From: Paractinoplanes toevensis
GTDB lineage: Bacteria; Actinomycetota; Actinomycetes; Mycobacteriales; Micromonosporaceae
DNA: 64,000 nt
Assembly: GCF_018332695.1 (NCBI RefSeq)
Contig: NZ_BOQN01000024.1
Coordinates: forward strand, 1 to 64,000
Direction: 5' to 3'
Positions 25,116-34,339 of the stretch are shown piece by piece; positions within the stretch are counted from its first letter, which is position 1, and each line of letters begins with the position of its first letter. Made by a program: the position numbers and the translations under genes. Below the pieces are notes generated by a model that made no database searches, was not told the DNA's origin, and was given only the letters and a program-made list of their open reading frames with translations.

Positions 25116-25994
25116 CTATCCGGCCGCCGGGGCCAGGACGATGTCGAAGCGCACCCGCGACCACGGCTGGTCGCCGAGGTCACGGCCGTCCGGGGTGGGC
25201 GTGGACGGCGCCTGCGGTTCGAAGTCCTTGACCAGCGAATCGCGCACGCCGAAGACGCTGTCCGAGTCGAGCAGGTCGTCGCCGCGGACGAAGATGTGCG
25301 TCACCAGGGTGCGCAGGCCCGGCGCTTCGACCAGGAAGTGCAGGTGTGAGGCCCGCATCGGGGACCGGCCGGTGGCGGCCAGGAGGCGGCCCACCGGGCC
25401 GTCGTGCGGGATCGGGTACGGCGTGGGAGTGATCGCCCAGAAGCGGTAGCTCCCGTCGGTGTCGGTGTGCAGGTGGCCGCGGGCGGCTACCCGGTCGTCG
25501 CCGTACTGCACGTCGTAGAAGCCGTCGTCGTCGGCCTCCCAGACCTCGATCCGCGCGTGCGGCACCGGCTTGCCCGCGGCGTCGGTGACCGTGCCCTCGA
25601 CCCAGCACGGCTGCCCGGCGGCGCCGCCGGAGATGTCGCCGCCGAGCGGGATCTCCGGGGAGCCCTGCACGAAGAACGGGCCGAACACGGTGGCCTCGGT
25701 GGCGTCGCCGTACGCCTGATTGTTGACCGTGACGGTCTGCATCGACGCGCCGAGCACGTCGGAGAGCAGGATGAACTCCTGCCGCCGGTCGTCGGTGATG
25801 TGGCCGGTCGCGGTGAGGAAGGCGATCGCCTGTTGCCATTCCGCCTCGGTCAGCCGCACCTCGCGGACGAAGGCGTGCAGGTGCCGGGTGAGGGCCTGCA
25901 TCAGCTCCCGCAGCCGCGGGTCGGGGGTGCCGGCGAAGGACGCGACGACCCGGTCGACCAGCTGGGACTCGCGGATTTCCTGTTCGGTGCTCAT
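25116..25994 (-). CDS. Hydroxyquinol 1,2-dioxygenase (intradiol)
   Basis: A 292-residue non-haem Fe(III) dioxygenase that cleaves the aromatic ring between two hydroxyls. An N-terminal helical dimerisation domain (about 1-100) precedes the beta-sandwich. The iron ligands are Tyr160, Tyr193, His217 and His219. The 33- and 24-residue spacings fit hydroxyquinol dioxygenases rather than catechol enzymes. The neighbouring maleylacetate reductase supports this, because maleylacetate is the product of hydroxyquinol cleavage. ATG 25994 overlaps the reductase stop by 4 bp. It is the last gene of the catabolic operon. Confidence 0.88.
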   Translation of the reverse strand: MSTEQEIRESQLVDRVVASFAGTPDPRLRELMQALTRHLHAFVREVRLTEAEWQQAIAFLTATGHITDDRRQEFILLSDVLGASMQTVTVNNQAYGDATEATVFGPFFVQGSPEIPLGGDISGGAAGQPCWVEGTVTDAAGKPVPHARIEVWEADDDGFYDVQYGDDRVAARGHLHTDTDGSYRFWAITPTPYPIPHDGPVGRLLAATGRSPMRASHLHFLVEAPGLRTLVTHIFVRGDDLLDSDSVFGVRDSLVKDFEPQAPSTPTPDGRDLGDQPWSRVRFDIVLAPAAG

Positions 25995-26959
25995 TGCGGC
26001 TCCTGTCCGGCCCACGCGCGGCGCAACAGTTCGGTGAGGTTGCCGGTGGTGACCGGCACGGGATTGCCGGGCGGCACCGCGGCCAGGATCGCGTCGACGG
26101 CGGCCGGGAGGTCGGCCTCGCGCAGCCCGTAGTCGCGCAGGGCGCGTGGCGCGTCCACCCGATCGAGCAGCTGCCGCAGGTCGGCCGGCGGGATCTCCGG
26201 GGCCGCGGCGGCGTTGAGCGCGAGGACGTGCGGCAGCATCACGGCGTGCGTCTGGGCGTGCGGCAGGTTGTACATGCCGCCGAGGACGTGGCAGATCTTG
26301 TGGTGCAGCCCGGAACCGGCCGAGGCGAAGGCCACCGCGGCCAGGTACGCGCCGTACAGCGTCTGTTCCCGGCCGGCGAACTCGCCGAGCCGCGGAAGCC
26401 CGCCGGTCAGGGCGTGGAAGCCGGCGAGCGCGAGCGCCCGGTTGATCGGGTCGGCCCGCGGCGCCCACAGCGAGTCGACGCAGTGCGCCACGGCGTTCAG
26501 CCCGGACGCGATGCCCAGCTCGAGCGGCAGGGACGCCGTCAGGGCGGCGTCGTAGACGATGGTCCGGGGAAGGACGCGGCGGTCGGATCCGGTGGTCTTG
26601 CGGCCGTTCTCGGTGAGCCCCCACACGTCGGTGGCCTCGGAACCGGCGTAGGTGGTCGGGACCGCGACGATCGGCAGACCGGTGGTCAGCGCGATCGCCT
26701 TGGCCAGGCCGGTGGTCGACCCGCCGCCGATGCTGACCAGGACGTCGGCGTCGTGCGCGGCCTTACGAGCTCGCTCGGCCACCTCGACCGGCACGTGCAT
26801 GGCCACCTCGGTGAAGTGCGACGCGTCCGGCAGCAGACCGGACCGGTCCCCGATCACCAGAGGACGATCGCCCAGCCGCGCAATCTCCGCCGGAAGGACC
26901 TCGTGCGGCGCGAACACCACCCGCTGCGGCAGCGTCTCGTGGGTGAAGCGCAGGCTCAT
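25991..26959 (-). CDS. Maleylacetate reductase
   Basis: A 322-residue iron-alcohol-dehydrogenase-like enzyme that reduces maleylacetate to 3-oxoadipate with NAD(P)H, feeding the beta-ketoadipate pathway. It has the nucleotide-binding [29 protein letters not shown] as in maleylacetate reductases, and the C-terminal histidine-rich segment [20 protein letters not shown]. Its length is slightly shorter than the usual 350. It overlaps the upstream monooxygenase and downstream dioxygenase by 4 bp each, so the three enzymes are made from one transcript. Confidence 0.9.
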   Translation of the reverse strand: MSLRFTHETLPQRVVFAPHEVLPAEIARLGDRPLVIGDRSGLLPDASHFTEVAMHVPVEVAERARKAAHDADVLVSIGGGSTTGLAKAIALTTGLPIVAVPTTYAGSEATDVWGLTENGRKTTGSDRRVLPRTIVYDAALTASLPLELGIASGLNAVAHCVDSLWAPRADPINRALALAGFHALTGGLPRLGEFAGREQTLYGAYLAAVAFASAGSGLHHKICHVLGGMYNLPHAQTHAVMLPHVLALNAAAAPEIPPADLRQLLDRVDAPRALRDYGLREADLPAAVDAILAAVPPGNPVPVTTGNLTELLRRAWAGQEPQ

Positions 26960-28701
26960 GACCGGCCGAGGATCGCGGTCAGGGCGTCGTGCAGGGCGCG
27001 GTGCGGGTCGGCCGGCAGCCGCACCGACCGCCAGCCGATGTGCTTGTCCGGGCGGACCAGCAGCGCACCCTCCTCCTCGATCTCCCGCACCCGGGCCCAG
27101 TCGTAGTACAGGTCGGTCACCGCGCGGCCGGGCCCGATCACCACGGCCGTCACCGGTACGCCCAGCTCCGCCCCGGCCTTCTCGGCGGCCGCCACCCAGG
27201 CTTCCCCGGCGATGCCGGTGAACAGCGTGAACCGGGTCATCGGGGCGAGGTCGAGAGTGGACATCCGGCGCTTCGCGTCGCCCACCCAGACGTGCGGCAG
27301 CCGGGATCCCGGGACGGTGGAGGGTTCGTAGTACAGCTCCGGGTCGCGCGGCGGGGTCGGCCGCGTGCTGCCGTCGGGGACCACCGCGGCGGAGGAGTAG
27401 AACTGGCCGAGGTCGACGCCGTGCGCGTTGAACTCGTAGTGCTTGAGTTCCATGGCCGACACGAGGGCGGCCCGCTTGGCCGCGCCGCCGGGGGTGTTGG
27501 CCTTGCGTTCCTCGATCCGGGCCGCCATCTCGGCCTCGTCGCGCGCGTCGAGCAGGCCGAGCACCTCGAAGAACTGGACGAACTCGCGCGACGACTTGTT
27601 GGCCCGCTTGACGATCTGTTCGGCGACCGGGGCGCGTTCGGTCGAATAGGTCTCGAGCAACGACGGATCGGCCTGCCCGCGCAGCACCGCGGCGAGCTTC
27701 CAGGCCAGGTTGTAGGCGTCCTGGATCGAGGTGTTCGAGCCGAGCCCGTTCGACGGCGGGTGGCGGTGCACGGCGTCGCCGGCGCAGAACACCCGGCCCT
27801 CGTGGAGCCGCGTTGCGTACATCTCGTTGTTGCCCCACAGGGAGGTTCCGGTGATCTCGACCTCGAGGTCGGGCAGCCCGACCAGGTTGCGGACGATCGC
27901 GGTGGCCGCGGCCTCGTCGACGACCGGCGCCGGCGAGTTGATGTCGTAGCCCCAGACGATGAGCCACTCGTTCCACGGCCGCACCATCCGGACCAGGCCG
28001 GCGCCGATCCCACCCACGTTGGAGCCGGGCTGGATGACCCAGTAGAGCACCGACGGCCGGTGCCCGACGTGCGCGGCAAGGTCGGCCTTGAAGGTGATGT
28101 TCATCGAGCCGGCGATGTCCATCGCGCCCTCCATCGGCAGGCCGAGGTCGGCGGCGACCATCGAGCGGGCCCCGTCGGCGCCGATCAGGTATTTGGCGCG
28201 GATCGTGTACTCCTCGCCGGTGAGCCGGTCGCGGACCAGCACGTCCACGCCGTCGTCGTCCTGGGCGTGGGAGAGGTATTCGGTGGAGAAGCGGGTCTGG
28301 GTGCCGCGCTCGGTCGCGTTGCGCACCAGGATCGGCTCGAGGTAGTTCTGCGGGATGTCGACCGGCAGGCAGGGCGACGCGACCCGGTAGTCGCCCTCGC
28401 GGACCGGGTGGGTGCCCCAGGTGAGGATGCGCCCGATCTCCTCGCCGGCGATCGAGGTGCAGAAGACGGTGTCGCCCATCAACTCGTGCGGGGTGGCGTC
28501 GGCCTGCACCTGGGCCTCGATGCCGGCGTCCCGGAAGACCTCCATCGCCCGCTGGTTGGTGATGTGCGCCCGCGGCGTGTTGGCCGTCCACCGGTACTTC
28601 GTGATCATGATGTTCGGAATTCCGAGGGTCGACAGCAGCAGGGCCGCACCCGCCCCGGCCGGACCTGAACCCACGATCAGCACATCGGTCGTCACCGTCA
28701 T
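26956..28701 (-). CDS. FAD-dependent phenol/resorcinol hydroxylase-like monooxygenase
   Basis: A 581-residue flavoprotein hydroxylase of the PheA/TfdB group. It has FAD motif GSGPAGAG near residues 10-17, the DG motif LIGADGARSMV, and the GD motif FCAGDAVHRHPPSNGLGSNTSIQDAYNLAWKL, almost identical in pattern to 2,4-dichlorophenol hydroxylases. A thioredoxin-like C-terminal domain follows. With hydroxyquinol dioxygenase and maleylacetate reductase downstream, a role in converting resorcinol or a related phenol to hydroxyquinol is the best inference. This matches the gene set of the Corynebacterium glutamicum resorcinol pathway. ATG 28701 directly follows the conserved promoter element, with almost no leader. 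Confidence 0.87.
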   Translation of the reverse strand: MTVTTDVLIVGSGPAGAGAALLLSTLGIPNIMITKYRWTANTPRAHITNQRAMEVFRDAGIEAQVQADATPHELMGDTVFCTSIAGEEIGRILTWGTHPVREGDYRVASPCLPVDIPQNYLEPILVRNATERGTQTRFSTEYLSHAQDDDGVDVLVRDRLTGEEYTIRAKYLIGADGARSMVAADLGLPMEGAMDIAGSMNITFKADLAAHVGHRPSVLYWVIQPGSNVGGIGAGLVRMVRPWNEWLIVWGYDINSPAPVVDEAAATAIVRNLVGLPDLEVEITGTSLWGNNEMYATRLHEGRVFCAGDAVHRHPPSNGLGSNTSIQDAYNLAWKLAAVLRGQADPSLLETYSTERAPVAEQIVKRANKSSREFVQFFEVLGLLDARDEAEMAARIEERKANTPGGAAKRAALVSAMELKHYEFNAHGVDLGQFYSSAAVVPDGSTRPTPPRDPELYYEPSTVPGSRLPHVWVGDAKRRMSTLDLAPMTRFTLFTGIAGEAWVAAAEKAGAELGVPVTAVVIGPGRAVTDLYYDWARVREIEEEGALLVRPDKHIGWRSVRLPADPHRALHDALTAILGRS

Positions 28702-28792
28702 GTGATCAGTCTGCGGACCCGGGACGCCCTCTCGGCAAGGGCCGGGCCGAAACACGGCGGAAATCCGAAGATGCGGCGGAAATCAACGACCT
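28702..28792 (-). promoter_or_regulatory. Promoter/operator of the monooxygenase operon (copy A)
   Basis: This segment aligns over its length with 34340-34429, upstream of the importer operon. The core is a direct repeat of GGCGGAAATC at 28756-28765 and 28775-28784 (period 19), as expected for an AraC-family site. A conserved CAAGG-CCGGG block and a conserved GTGATCAGT box (28702-28710) next to the start codon follow. The two ends of the element match best and the middle is variable, which is the pattern of a regulated promoter rather than a coding remnant. Confidence 0.8.
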
Positions 28793-29717
28793 AAACAGCA
28801 CTTCGGCGTACGTCGGCCGCACGCACGCCGAAATGGGCCCGGAACGCCTGCGAGAAGTAGGCGGCGGAGCCGAACCCGCAGCGCGCCGCCACCTCGGCGA
28901 TCGTCGTGCGCGGCCGGCCGACGAGCAGTCCACGGGCGCGTTCGAGCCGCCGCACCAGGACGAACTGCGGAAGGCTGGTGCCGGTGGCGGCGAACGCCCG
29001 GGACAGGTGCCGTTCGCTGATGCCGATGCCGGCGGCGACGCGGGAGGCGCTCAGGCCGGGGTCGGTCAGGTGGTCCTCGATGAAGGCGCGGGCGTTGGCC
29101 AGGTGCACCGTGCCCGGGTCGGCCGCGGTGCGCCCGGTCATGCCGGCCAGGAGGTGCAGGGCGGTGCGCTCGTCGACCGGCTCGTCGCTGCCGGGCCGCA
29201 GCGCGCGGTCGATCAGCCGGGCGAACGTGCGGGCGGCCACGTCGCCCTGGGCGAAGTCACGCACCAGCGGGGCGGCCAGCTCGTCGAGCCCGGTCAGCTC
29301 CCGGAAGGTCGCCCGGGGCACCTTGATCGCCAGCTCTTCCAGGCCGCGGGAGAAGCCGCGCATGAACGGGCGATCGGCGTCGCAGATCAGGGCCTGCCCG
29401 GGACGCAGGGTCAGGACACCGTCGTCGTGGTAGAAGAACGCCTCGCCGAAAACCGTCAGGTAGACCGCGATCGCGTCGGCCGGGCTCGACCTGATCACCT
29501 CGGCCGGGCGCTCGACGACGTGCGAGGTGCCGCGGACCCGGGCCAGATGCATCCGGTCGAGCTGGAGATTGAGTTCGCTGCCCTCGAACGGCACTTCACT
29601 GATCATGCGACAGCGCAGGCCGATCAGGGCGTCCCGGTTGTGGTCCTCCCAGCGCGCGATGCGCTGGGCGGCGGGCAGTTCGGCCGTGTTGAAGCTCACC
29701 AGCTGCGGCACGCTCAC
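28791..29717 (-). CDS. AraC family regulator, probable activator of the aromatic operons
   Basis: A 308-residue regulator. The N-terminal domain (about 1-190) resembles the AraC-binding-like domain of FeaR/NitR-type activators (LPAAQRIARWEDHNRDALIG; QALICDADRPFMRGF). Two helix-turn-helix motifs occupy about 205-305 (SASRVAAGIGISERHLSRAF and TIAEVAARCGFGSAAYFSQAF). GTG 29717 is chosen; GTG 29711 is also possible. The gene is the last in the importer operon, 23 bp after the permease. Its 3' end abuts the monooxygenase promoter element. Its likely targets are the two copies of that element. Confidence 0.87.
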   Translation of the reverse strand: MSVPQLVSFNTAELPAAQRIARWEDHNRDALIGLRCRMISEVPFEGSELNLQLDRMHLARVRGTSHVVERPAEVIRSSPADAIAVYLTVFGEAFFYHDDGVLTLRPGQALICDADRPFMRGFSRGLEELAIKVPRATFRELTGLDELAAPLVRDFAQGDVAARTFARLIDRALRPGSDEPVDERTALHLLAGMTGRTAADPGTVHLANARAFIEDHLTDPGLSASRVAAGIGISERHLSRAFAATGTSLPQFVLVRRLERARGLLVGRPRTTIAEVAARCGFGSAAYFSQAFRAHFGVRAADVRRSAV

Positions 29718-29740
29718 CCCCGTGTGTCGGCAATCACACG

Positions 29741-30724
29741 CTAGCGCAGGGTGTGCCCAACCGGAAAGACACTGATCGATGTGCGGCCGACGGTCGAGCC
29801 CCACAGGCCGCGCGGGGCGAGCAGGACCACGGCGACGCCCACCGCGCCCAGGATGATCAGGTAGACCGGGCCCTGCGCGGACAGGGCCTGCTGGAGCCCG
29901 AAGAACAGCAGAGCCCCCACGATCGGGCCCTCGATCGTGCCGATGCCACCGACCACCACCATGAAGATCATGTACGCCGACCACTGCACGCTGAAGACGC
30001 TCTCCGGCTGCACGGTGAGGGTGTTCAGGCAGACGATCGCCCCGGCCGCTCCGGTGCCGGTCCCGGCGATCAGATAGACGAGCCGTTTGGCCCGCCGCAC
30101 CCGCACACCGGCCGCCTCGGCCGCGATCCCGTCGTCCCGGATCGCCGTCAGCTGCAGGCCGGTCCGGGTGCGGATGAGCAGGTAGACGGCGGTCACCGAG
30201 CCGGCCGCCACGGCCAGCGCCAGCCAGTAGGTGTAGGCCACCCGGATGTCCGGGTCGTAGCCGGAGACCGTGGTGAGCGAGGCGCCGGAGCCCTTGCCGA
30301 GCGGACCGATCTGGGCCGTCACCAGCTTGACCACCTCGGCCAGCACCCACGTGCCGATCGCGAAGTAGCCGCCGTGCAGGCGGAACGCCAGGAACGACAG
30401 CGGCACCGCGAGCAGGCCGGCGGCCAGGGCGGCGAGCGGCACGGCCAGGAACGCGTTGATCCCGCCGTGCACCGAGAGAGCGATCACGGCGTAGGCCCCG
30501 GCACCCAGGTAGGCCTGCTGGCCGACCGAGACCAGTCCGCCGTAGCCGGCCAGCAGGTTCCACATGGTGGCGATGACCACGAACACGAACAGGTCGACGA
30601 GCGTGTGCGTGATGTCCGAGGTGACCAGGTAGGGCGCGGCGGCGAGCAGGAGCGCCAGCAGCCCGGCCGCGGACAGTCCGACCCGACCGGCGGTGCCGGC
30701 CCGGGTGACGACGACGGCCGTCAC
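29741..30724 (-). CDS. Branched-chain-type ABC importer permease (LivM-like)
   Basis: A 327-residue permease with about eight to nine membrane helices. The cytoplasmic coupling loop contains the LivM/LivH EAA-like motif AIRDDGIAAEAAGVRVRRAKRLVYLIAG. GTG 30724 overlaps the LivH-type stop by 4 bp, giving translational coupling. It is the fifth gene of the importer operon. HAAT-family transporters carry branched-chain amino acids, urea, amides or aromatic acids. The shared promoter element with an aromatic catabolic operon makes an aromatic compound the best candidate here. Confidence 0.9.
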   Translation of the reverse strand: MTAVVVTRAGTAGRVGLSAAGLLALLLAAAPYLVTSDITHTLVDLFVFVVIATMWNLLAGYGGLVSVGQQAYLGAGAYAVIALSVHGGINAFLAVPLAALAAGLLAVPLSFLAFRLHGGYFAIGTWVLAEVVKLVTAQIGPLGKGSGASLTTVSGYDPDIRVAYTYWLALAVAAGSVTAVYLLIRTRTGLQLTAIRDDGIAAEAAGVRVRRAKRLVYLIAGTGTGAAGAIVCLNTLTVQPESVFSVQWSAYMIFMVVVGGIGTIEGPIVGALLFFGLQQALSAQGPVYLIILGAVGVAVVLLAPRGLWGSTVGRTSISVFPVGHTLR

Positions 30725-31590
30725 CGGGCCGCCGCCGGCCGGAGGATGCCCTGCGGGCGCAGCACCAGAACCGCGAGGAAGACCAGATGACCGGCGAGAA
30801 TCGAGTACGCCGGGGAGATCTGCGCGCCGACGGTCTGGGCGACGCCGAGCACCACCCCGCCCGCCAGGGTGCCCCACAGGCTGCCCAGACCTCCGATGAT
30901 CACCGCCTCGAACGCGAAGATGAGCCGGGCCGGGCCGATCGAGGGGTCGAACGTGGTGCGCATGCCGAACAGCACTCCGGCGACCGCCAGGGTCGCGAAG
31001 GCGATCGCGGTGGCCGTCGCGTACACCCGGCGGTGGTCGATCCCCATCAGCTGGACCGTCTCCTGATCGTCGCTGGTGGCGCGCATCGCGCGGCCGAAGG
31101 CGGTGCGGGCGAGGAAGAGCTGGAGCCCGACGAGTACGGCGATCGCGATCCCGAGGCAGAGGACGCCGAACCAGCCCACCGAGACACTGCCGGACAGGCG
31201 TAGCCCGGCCGTGCCCAGCCCGCCGATGTCCAGCGCCCGGCTGTCCGGCGAGAACACCTCCAGCAGCACGTTCTGCAGCACCACCGACAGGCCGAAGGTG
31301 ACCAGCAGCGGCGCCAGCTGCCCGGCGCCCAGGCTGCGCTGCAGCACGAACCGCTGGAGCAGCCAGCCCAGCGCGGCCATGGCCGGCACCACCAGGACCA
31401 GCGTGGCGAACGCGTTCAGCGGCAGGGCGTCGATCAGCGCGAAGGCCAGGAACGCGGCGAGCACCGAGAGGTCGCCGTGCGCCAGGTTGACGATCCGCAT
31501 GACACCGAACATCAGCGACAGGCCGGTCGCGAACAGCGCGTAGAGGCCGCCCAGCAGGATTCCCTGCACGACCGCGTTCACCCAGGTCAT
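30721..31590 (-). CDS. Branched-chain-type ABC importer permease (LivH-like)
   Basis: A 289-residue inner-membrane permease with about eight helices. It has the LivH N-terminal pattern GILLGGLYALFATGLSLMFGVMRIVNLAHGD and the coupling-loop motif GRAMRATSDDQETVQLMGIDHRRVYATA. It pairs with the LivM-like subunit to form the channel. It lies 4 bp after the LivF-type ATPase stop and overlaps LivM by 4 bp. The function follows from the cluster: import of a probable aromatic substrate. Confidence 0.92.
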   Translation of the reverse strand: MTWVNAVVQGILLGGLYALFATGLSLMFGVMRIVNLAHGDLSVLAAFLAFALIDALPLNAFATLVLVVPAMAALGWLLQRFVLQRSLGAGQLAPLLVTFGLSVVLQNVLLEVFSPDSRALDIGGLGTAGLRLSGSVSVGWFGVLCLGIAIAVLVGLQLFLARTAFGRAMRATSDDQETVQLMGIDHRRVYATATAIAFATLAVAGVLFGMRTTFDPSIGPARLIFAFEAVIIGGLGSLWGTLAGGVVLGVAQTVGAQISPAYSILAGHLVFLAVLVLRPQGILRPAAAR

Positions 31591-31594
31591 CGGG

Positions 31595-32287
31595 TCACAC
31601 TCCGAAGTAGGCGCGGGTGACGGCGGCCCGGGACACGTCGCCGGCCGCGGCTTCCAGCGCGACCCGGCCCTCCAGCAGGCACTGGACCCGGTCGGCCGCG
31701 GCCAGGGCCTGGTTGACGTCCTGCTCGACCAGGAGAACCGTGGTGCCGGCCGCGGTGATGGCCGGCAGCACGGCGTACAGCTGCTTCACCACGATCGGGG
31801 CGAGGCCGAGCGACACCTCGTCGAGCAGCAGCAGCCGGGGATCGCTCATCAGGGCGCGGCCGATCGCCACGGCCTGCTGCTCGCCGCCGGAGAGCAGCCC
31901 GGCACCGCGCCGGCGCAGTGCCACCAGGTGCGGAAACAACTCGTAGATCCGGTCCGGCCGAGCCTTGGCCAGACCGGCGCCGATCAGCAGGTTCTCCTCG
32001 ACGGTCAGGCTGGGGAACAGCCGGCGGCCCTCGGGGACCAGGGCGATGCCGAGCGGGGCACGGCGGTGCGCGGGCAGCCCGGTGATGTCGCGGCCGTCGA
32101 AGCGGATCCGGCCGCGACCGGGCCGCAGCAGACCGGCGATCGTCTTCAGCAGGGTCGACTTGCCGGCGCCGTTCGCGCCGATCACCGCGAGCGTCTCGCC
32201 GGCCTCGACGGTCACGTCCACCCCGAACAGCGCCTGCGCGTCGCCGTAGCGCACGTCCAGATCCTCGACGGTCAGCAGCGCGGTCAT
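31595..32287 (-). CDS. ABC importer ATPase (LivF-like)
   Basis: A 230-residue nucleotide-binding subunit. Walker A GANGAGKST, Q-loop region, signature LSGGEQQAVAIGRAL, Walker B LLLLDEVSLGLAP and H-loop VLLVEQDVNQAL are all intact. It forms a heterodimer with the LivG-like ATPase to power the two permeases. ATG 32287 overlaps the LivG stop by 4 bp. The usual LivF arrangement follows LivG, and here LivG, LivF, LivH, LivM follow the binding protein in that order. Confidence 0.93.
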   Translation of the reverse strand: MTALLTVEDLDVRYGDAQALFGVDVTVEAGETLAVIGANGAGKSTLLKTIAGLLRPGRGRIRFDGRDITGLPAHRRAPLGIALVPEGRRLFPSLTVEENLLIGAGLAKARPDRIYELFPHLVALRRRGAGLLSGGEQQAVAIGRALMSDPRLLLLDEVSLGLAPIVVKQLYAVLPAITAAGTTVLLVEQDVNQALAAADRVQCLLEGRVALEAAAGDVSRAAVTRAYFGV

Positions 32288-33021
32288 CCGGCGATGCCTT
32301 CCTCGAGCTCCTCGCCGAGATAGACCTCCCGCACCTCCCGGCTGCCCAGCACGGCCGATGGTTCACCGTGCGCGATGACCCGGCCGGTCGCCAGGCAGAG
32401 CAACTCGTCGACCACCTCGACCAGGGCGTGCACGATGTGCTCGATCCAGATCACGGCCAGGCCCGCACCGCGCAGGCCGATCACCGTGTCGATGAGGATC
32501 CGCAGTTCCGGCTCGGTCAGGCCGCCGCCGATCTCGTCGAGCAGCAGCACGCTCGGGCCGGTGGCGAGCGCCCGGGCCAGTTCCAGGCGCTTGCGGTCGA
32601 GCAGCGGCAGCCGGCCGGCCCGTTCGTTCGCGTACTTCCGCAGGCCGGTCCGGTCGAGGGCGGCAGAAGCCGCCCGATATGCCGCGGTGCGTCGCAGGCC
32701 GCCGCCCGCGCCCGCCGCGACCAGCGCGTTCTCGAAGACGGTCAGGTCGGTGAAGGGGCGCGGCACCTGATGGGTACGGCCGATGCCCAGCCGGCAGCGT
32801 TCGTCGGCGGACCGGGCCGTGACGTCCCGGCCGTCGAGCGTGACGGTCCCGGCCTCGGGCCGCAGTGCCCCGCTGATCAGGTTGAGCAGGGTGGACTTGC
32901 CGGCCCCGTTCGGACCCACCACCCCGAGGGCCCGGCCGGCGTCGAGCCGGAACGAGATGTCGTCGGCCACCAGCAGCGGCCCGAACCGCCGCCGTAACCC
33001 GTCGACGACCAGCGTCGTCAC
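32284..33021 (-). CDS. ABC importer ATPase (LivG-like) with variant signature
   Basis: A 245-residue ATPase with Walker A GPNGAGKST, the LivG-specific segment GRTHQVPRPFTDLTVFENALVAA, Walker B VLLLDEIGGGLTEPE and an H-loop histidine (IWIEHIVHALVEV). The ABC signature reads LPLLDRKRLELARAL instead of LSYGQQRRLEIARAL, so the canonical LSGGQ-like glycines are missing. This seems to be a subfamily variant rather than damage, because all surrounding motifs are intact. It overlaps the binding-protein stop by 4 bp. Confidence 0.9.
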   Translation of the reverse strand: MTTLVVDGLRRRFGPLLVADDISFRLDAGRALGVVGPNGAGKSTLLNLISGALRPEAGTVTLDGRDVTARSADERCRLGIGRTHQVPRPFTDLTVFENALVAAGAGGGLRRTAAYRAASAALDRTGLRKYANERAGRLPLLDRKRLELARALATGPSVLLLDEIGGGLTEPELRILIDTVIGLRGAGLAVIWIEHIVHALVEVVDELLCLATGRVIAHGEPSAVLGSREVREVYLGEELEEGIAG

Positions 33022-34295
33022 AGCGGCTGGACCTGTCCGGCCACCGGCACCGCCGTCTTCAGCGGATTACTGACGACGACCAGGTCGTAGGGGTACGTCG
33101 TGCCCTTCCGCCACTGGCCCCCGACCAGCGGCGTCTTGGCGACGTTGGGAACCGGGCCGGCCGTCCAGTCCAGCGAGCCCACCACGGTGTCCAGCTTGAG
33201 GGATTTGAGGGCGTTGGCGACGGCCTGACGATCGGTGGACCCGGCCGTCGCCACCGCCTTGGCGGCCACCTCGAACAGGGCGTGCACGAAACCGATCGGC
33301 TGCGTCCACTGCTTCTTGGTGGAGGCGGTGAAGGCCTCGGCGAGCTGGGCCGCCGTCTGCCCGGTCAGCGAGCTGGTGAAGGGATGGGTCGGCGACCACC
33401 ACACCTCGGTACCGAGGTTCTGCCCGAGATCGCCGAGCGCCTCGATGGTCGACGGGAACAGCAACGCCTTCGCGATCGTCGCGATCCTCGGCCGGTAACC
33501 CTGCTGGGCGGCCTGCTTCCAGAAATTGGTGAAGTCGGGCGGCACCACCACGCCCAGCAGGATGTCCGCGCCGCCCTGCTTGAAGCGGGCGATCTGCGCC
33601 GAGTAGTCCTGGGTGCCGACCGCGAACCGGCCCGGGTCGACGATCGAGTAACCGTTCGTGGCGACGGCCGGCGGGAACCCGGTCTTCGGGTCGCCCCAGG
33701 CGTTGCCGTCGGGGTCGTTCGGGAAGAGCCCGCCGGCCTTCTTGCCGGCCCCAGCCGCCGCCCACATGTCCTGGTAGACGGCCTCAACGTCCTCGAGACC
33801 CCAGAAGAAGTGGTACGTCCAGGTGAAGCTCTTGCCACCCACCGCCCCGCCGCGGCCGAGGAACCACGGCTGCCAGGGCGCGACCGTGGATATGCACGGC
33901 ACCCCGTTCGCCTCGCACTGGTCGGCCACCGGGTTGGTGATGTCCGGGGTGGACGACACCAGCATCAGGTCGACCTTGTCCGACAGGATCAGGTCGCTGG
34001 CCACCGTGCCGGCCCGCTTCGAGTCCGACTGGGCATCCTTGACCAGCACCTCGACCGTGAGGTCCTGCCCACCGACGCGCAGCGGGTTCTTGGCGAACCA
34101 CTCCTTGACCGCCCCGACCACGTACGTGTCGGCCTCACCGAACGGGGCCAGCGCGCCGGTCTGCGGGGTGACGTAGCCGAGCTTCAGGGTGCCGGTCGAA
34201 CCGGTCGACTCACTGCGTTTGATGCCGCTGCTACAGGCACCGGTGCCGGCCAGCCCGGCCAGTCCCGCCGCGGTGAGGAAGGTCCGTCGTTTCAT
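33018..34295 (-). CDS. ABC importer substrate-binding lipoprotein (HAAT/LivK-like)
   Basis: A 425-residue periplasmic-type binding protein of the branched-chain amino acid receptor fold (LKLGYVTPQTGALAPFGEAD at the N-terminal lobe). The leader MKRRTFLTAAGLAGLAG has a twin-arginine motif and a lipobox ending at Cys21, so it is a Tat-exported lipoprotein. ATG 34295 is chosen by this signal and a GGAGCGGAG ribosome binding site; the upstream in-frame ATG at 34319 adds residues not found in such signals. It is the first gene of the importer operon, 45 nt downstream of the shared promoter element. The receptor should bind the aromatic growth substrate. Confidence 0.9.
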   Translation of the reverse strand: MKRRTFLTAAGLAGLAGTGACSSGIKRSESTGSTGTLKLGYVTPQTGALAPFGEADTYVVGAVKEWFAKNPLRVGGQDLTVEVLVKDAQSDSKRAGTVASDLILSDKVDLMLVSSTPDITNPVADQCEANGVPCISTVAPWQPWFLGRGGAVGGKSFTWTYHFFWGLEDVEAVYQDMWAAAGAGKKAGGLFPNDPDGNAWGDPKTGFPPAVATNGYSIVDPGRFAVGTQDYSAQIARFKQGGADILLGVVVPPDFTNFWKQAAQQGYRPRIATIAKALLFPSTIEALGDLGQNLGTEVWWSPTHPFTSSLTGQTAAQLAEAFTASTKKQWTQPIGFVHALFEVAAKAVATAGSTDRQAVANALKSLKLDTVVGSLDWTAGPVPNVAKTPLVGGQWRKGTTYPYDLVVVSNPLKTAVPVAGQVQPL

Positions 34296-34339
34296 CGCGT
34301 CTCCGCTCCACTGCCGCACCTGTGGTCCACGTCACCGGC

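Noticed and set aside
26989..28668. 559-codon plus-strand frame antisense to the monooxygenase
   Set aside because: Same artefact of third-position GC; the minus-strand frame has full FAD motifs and operon overlaps.
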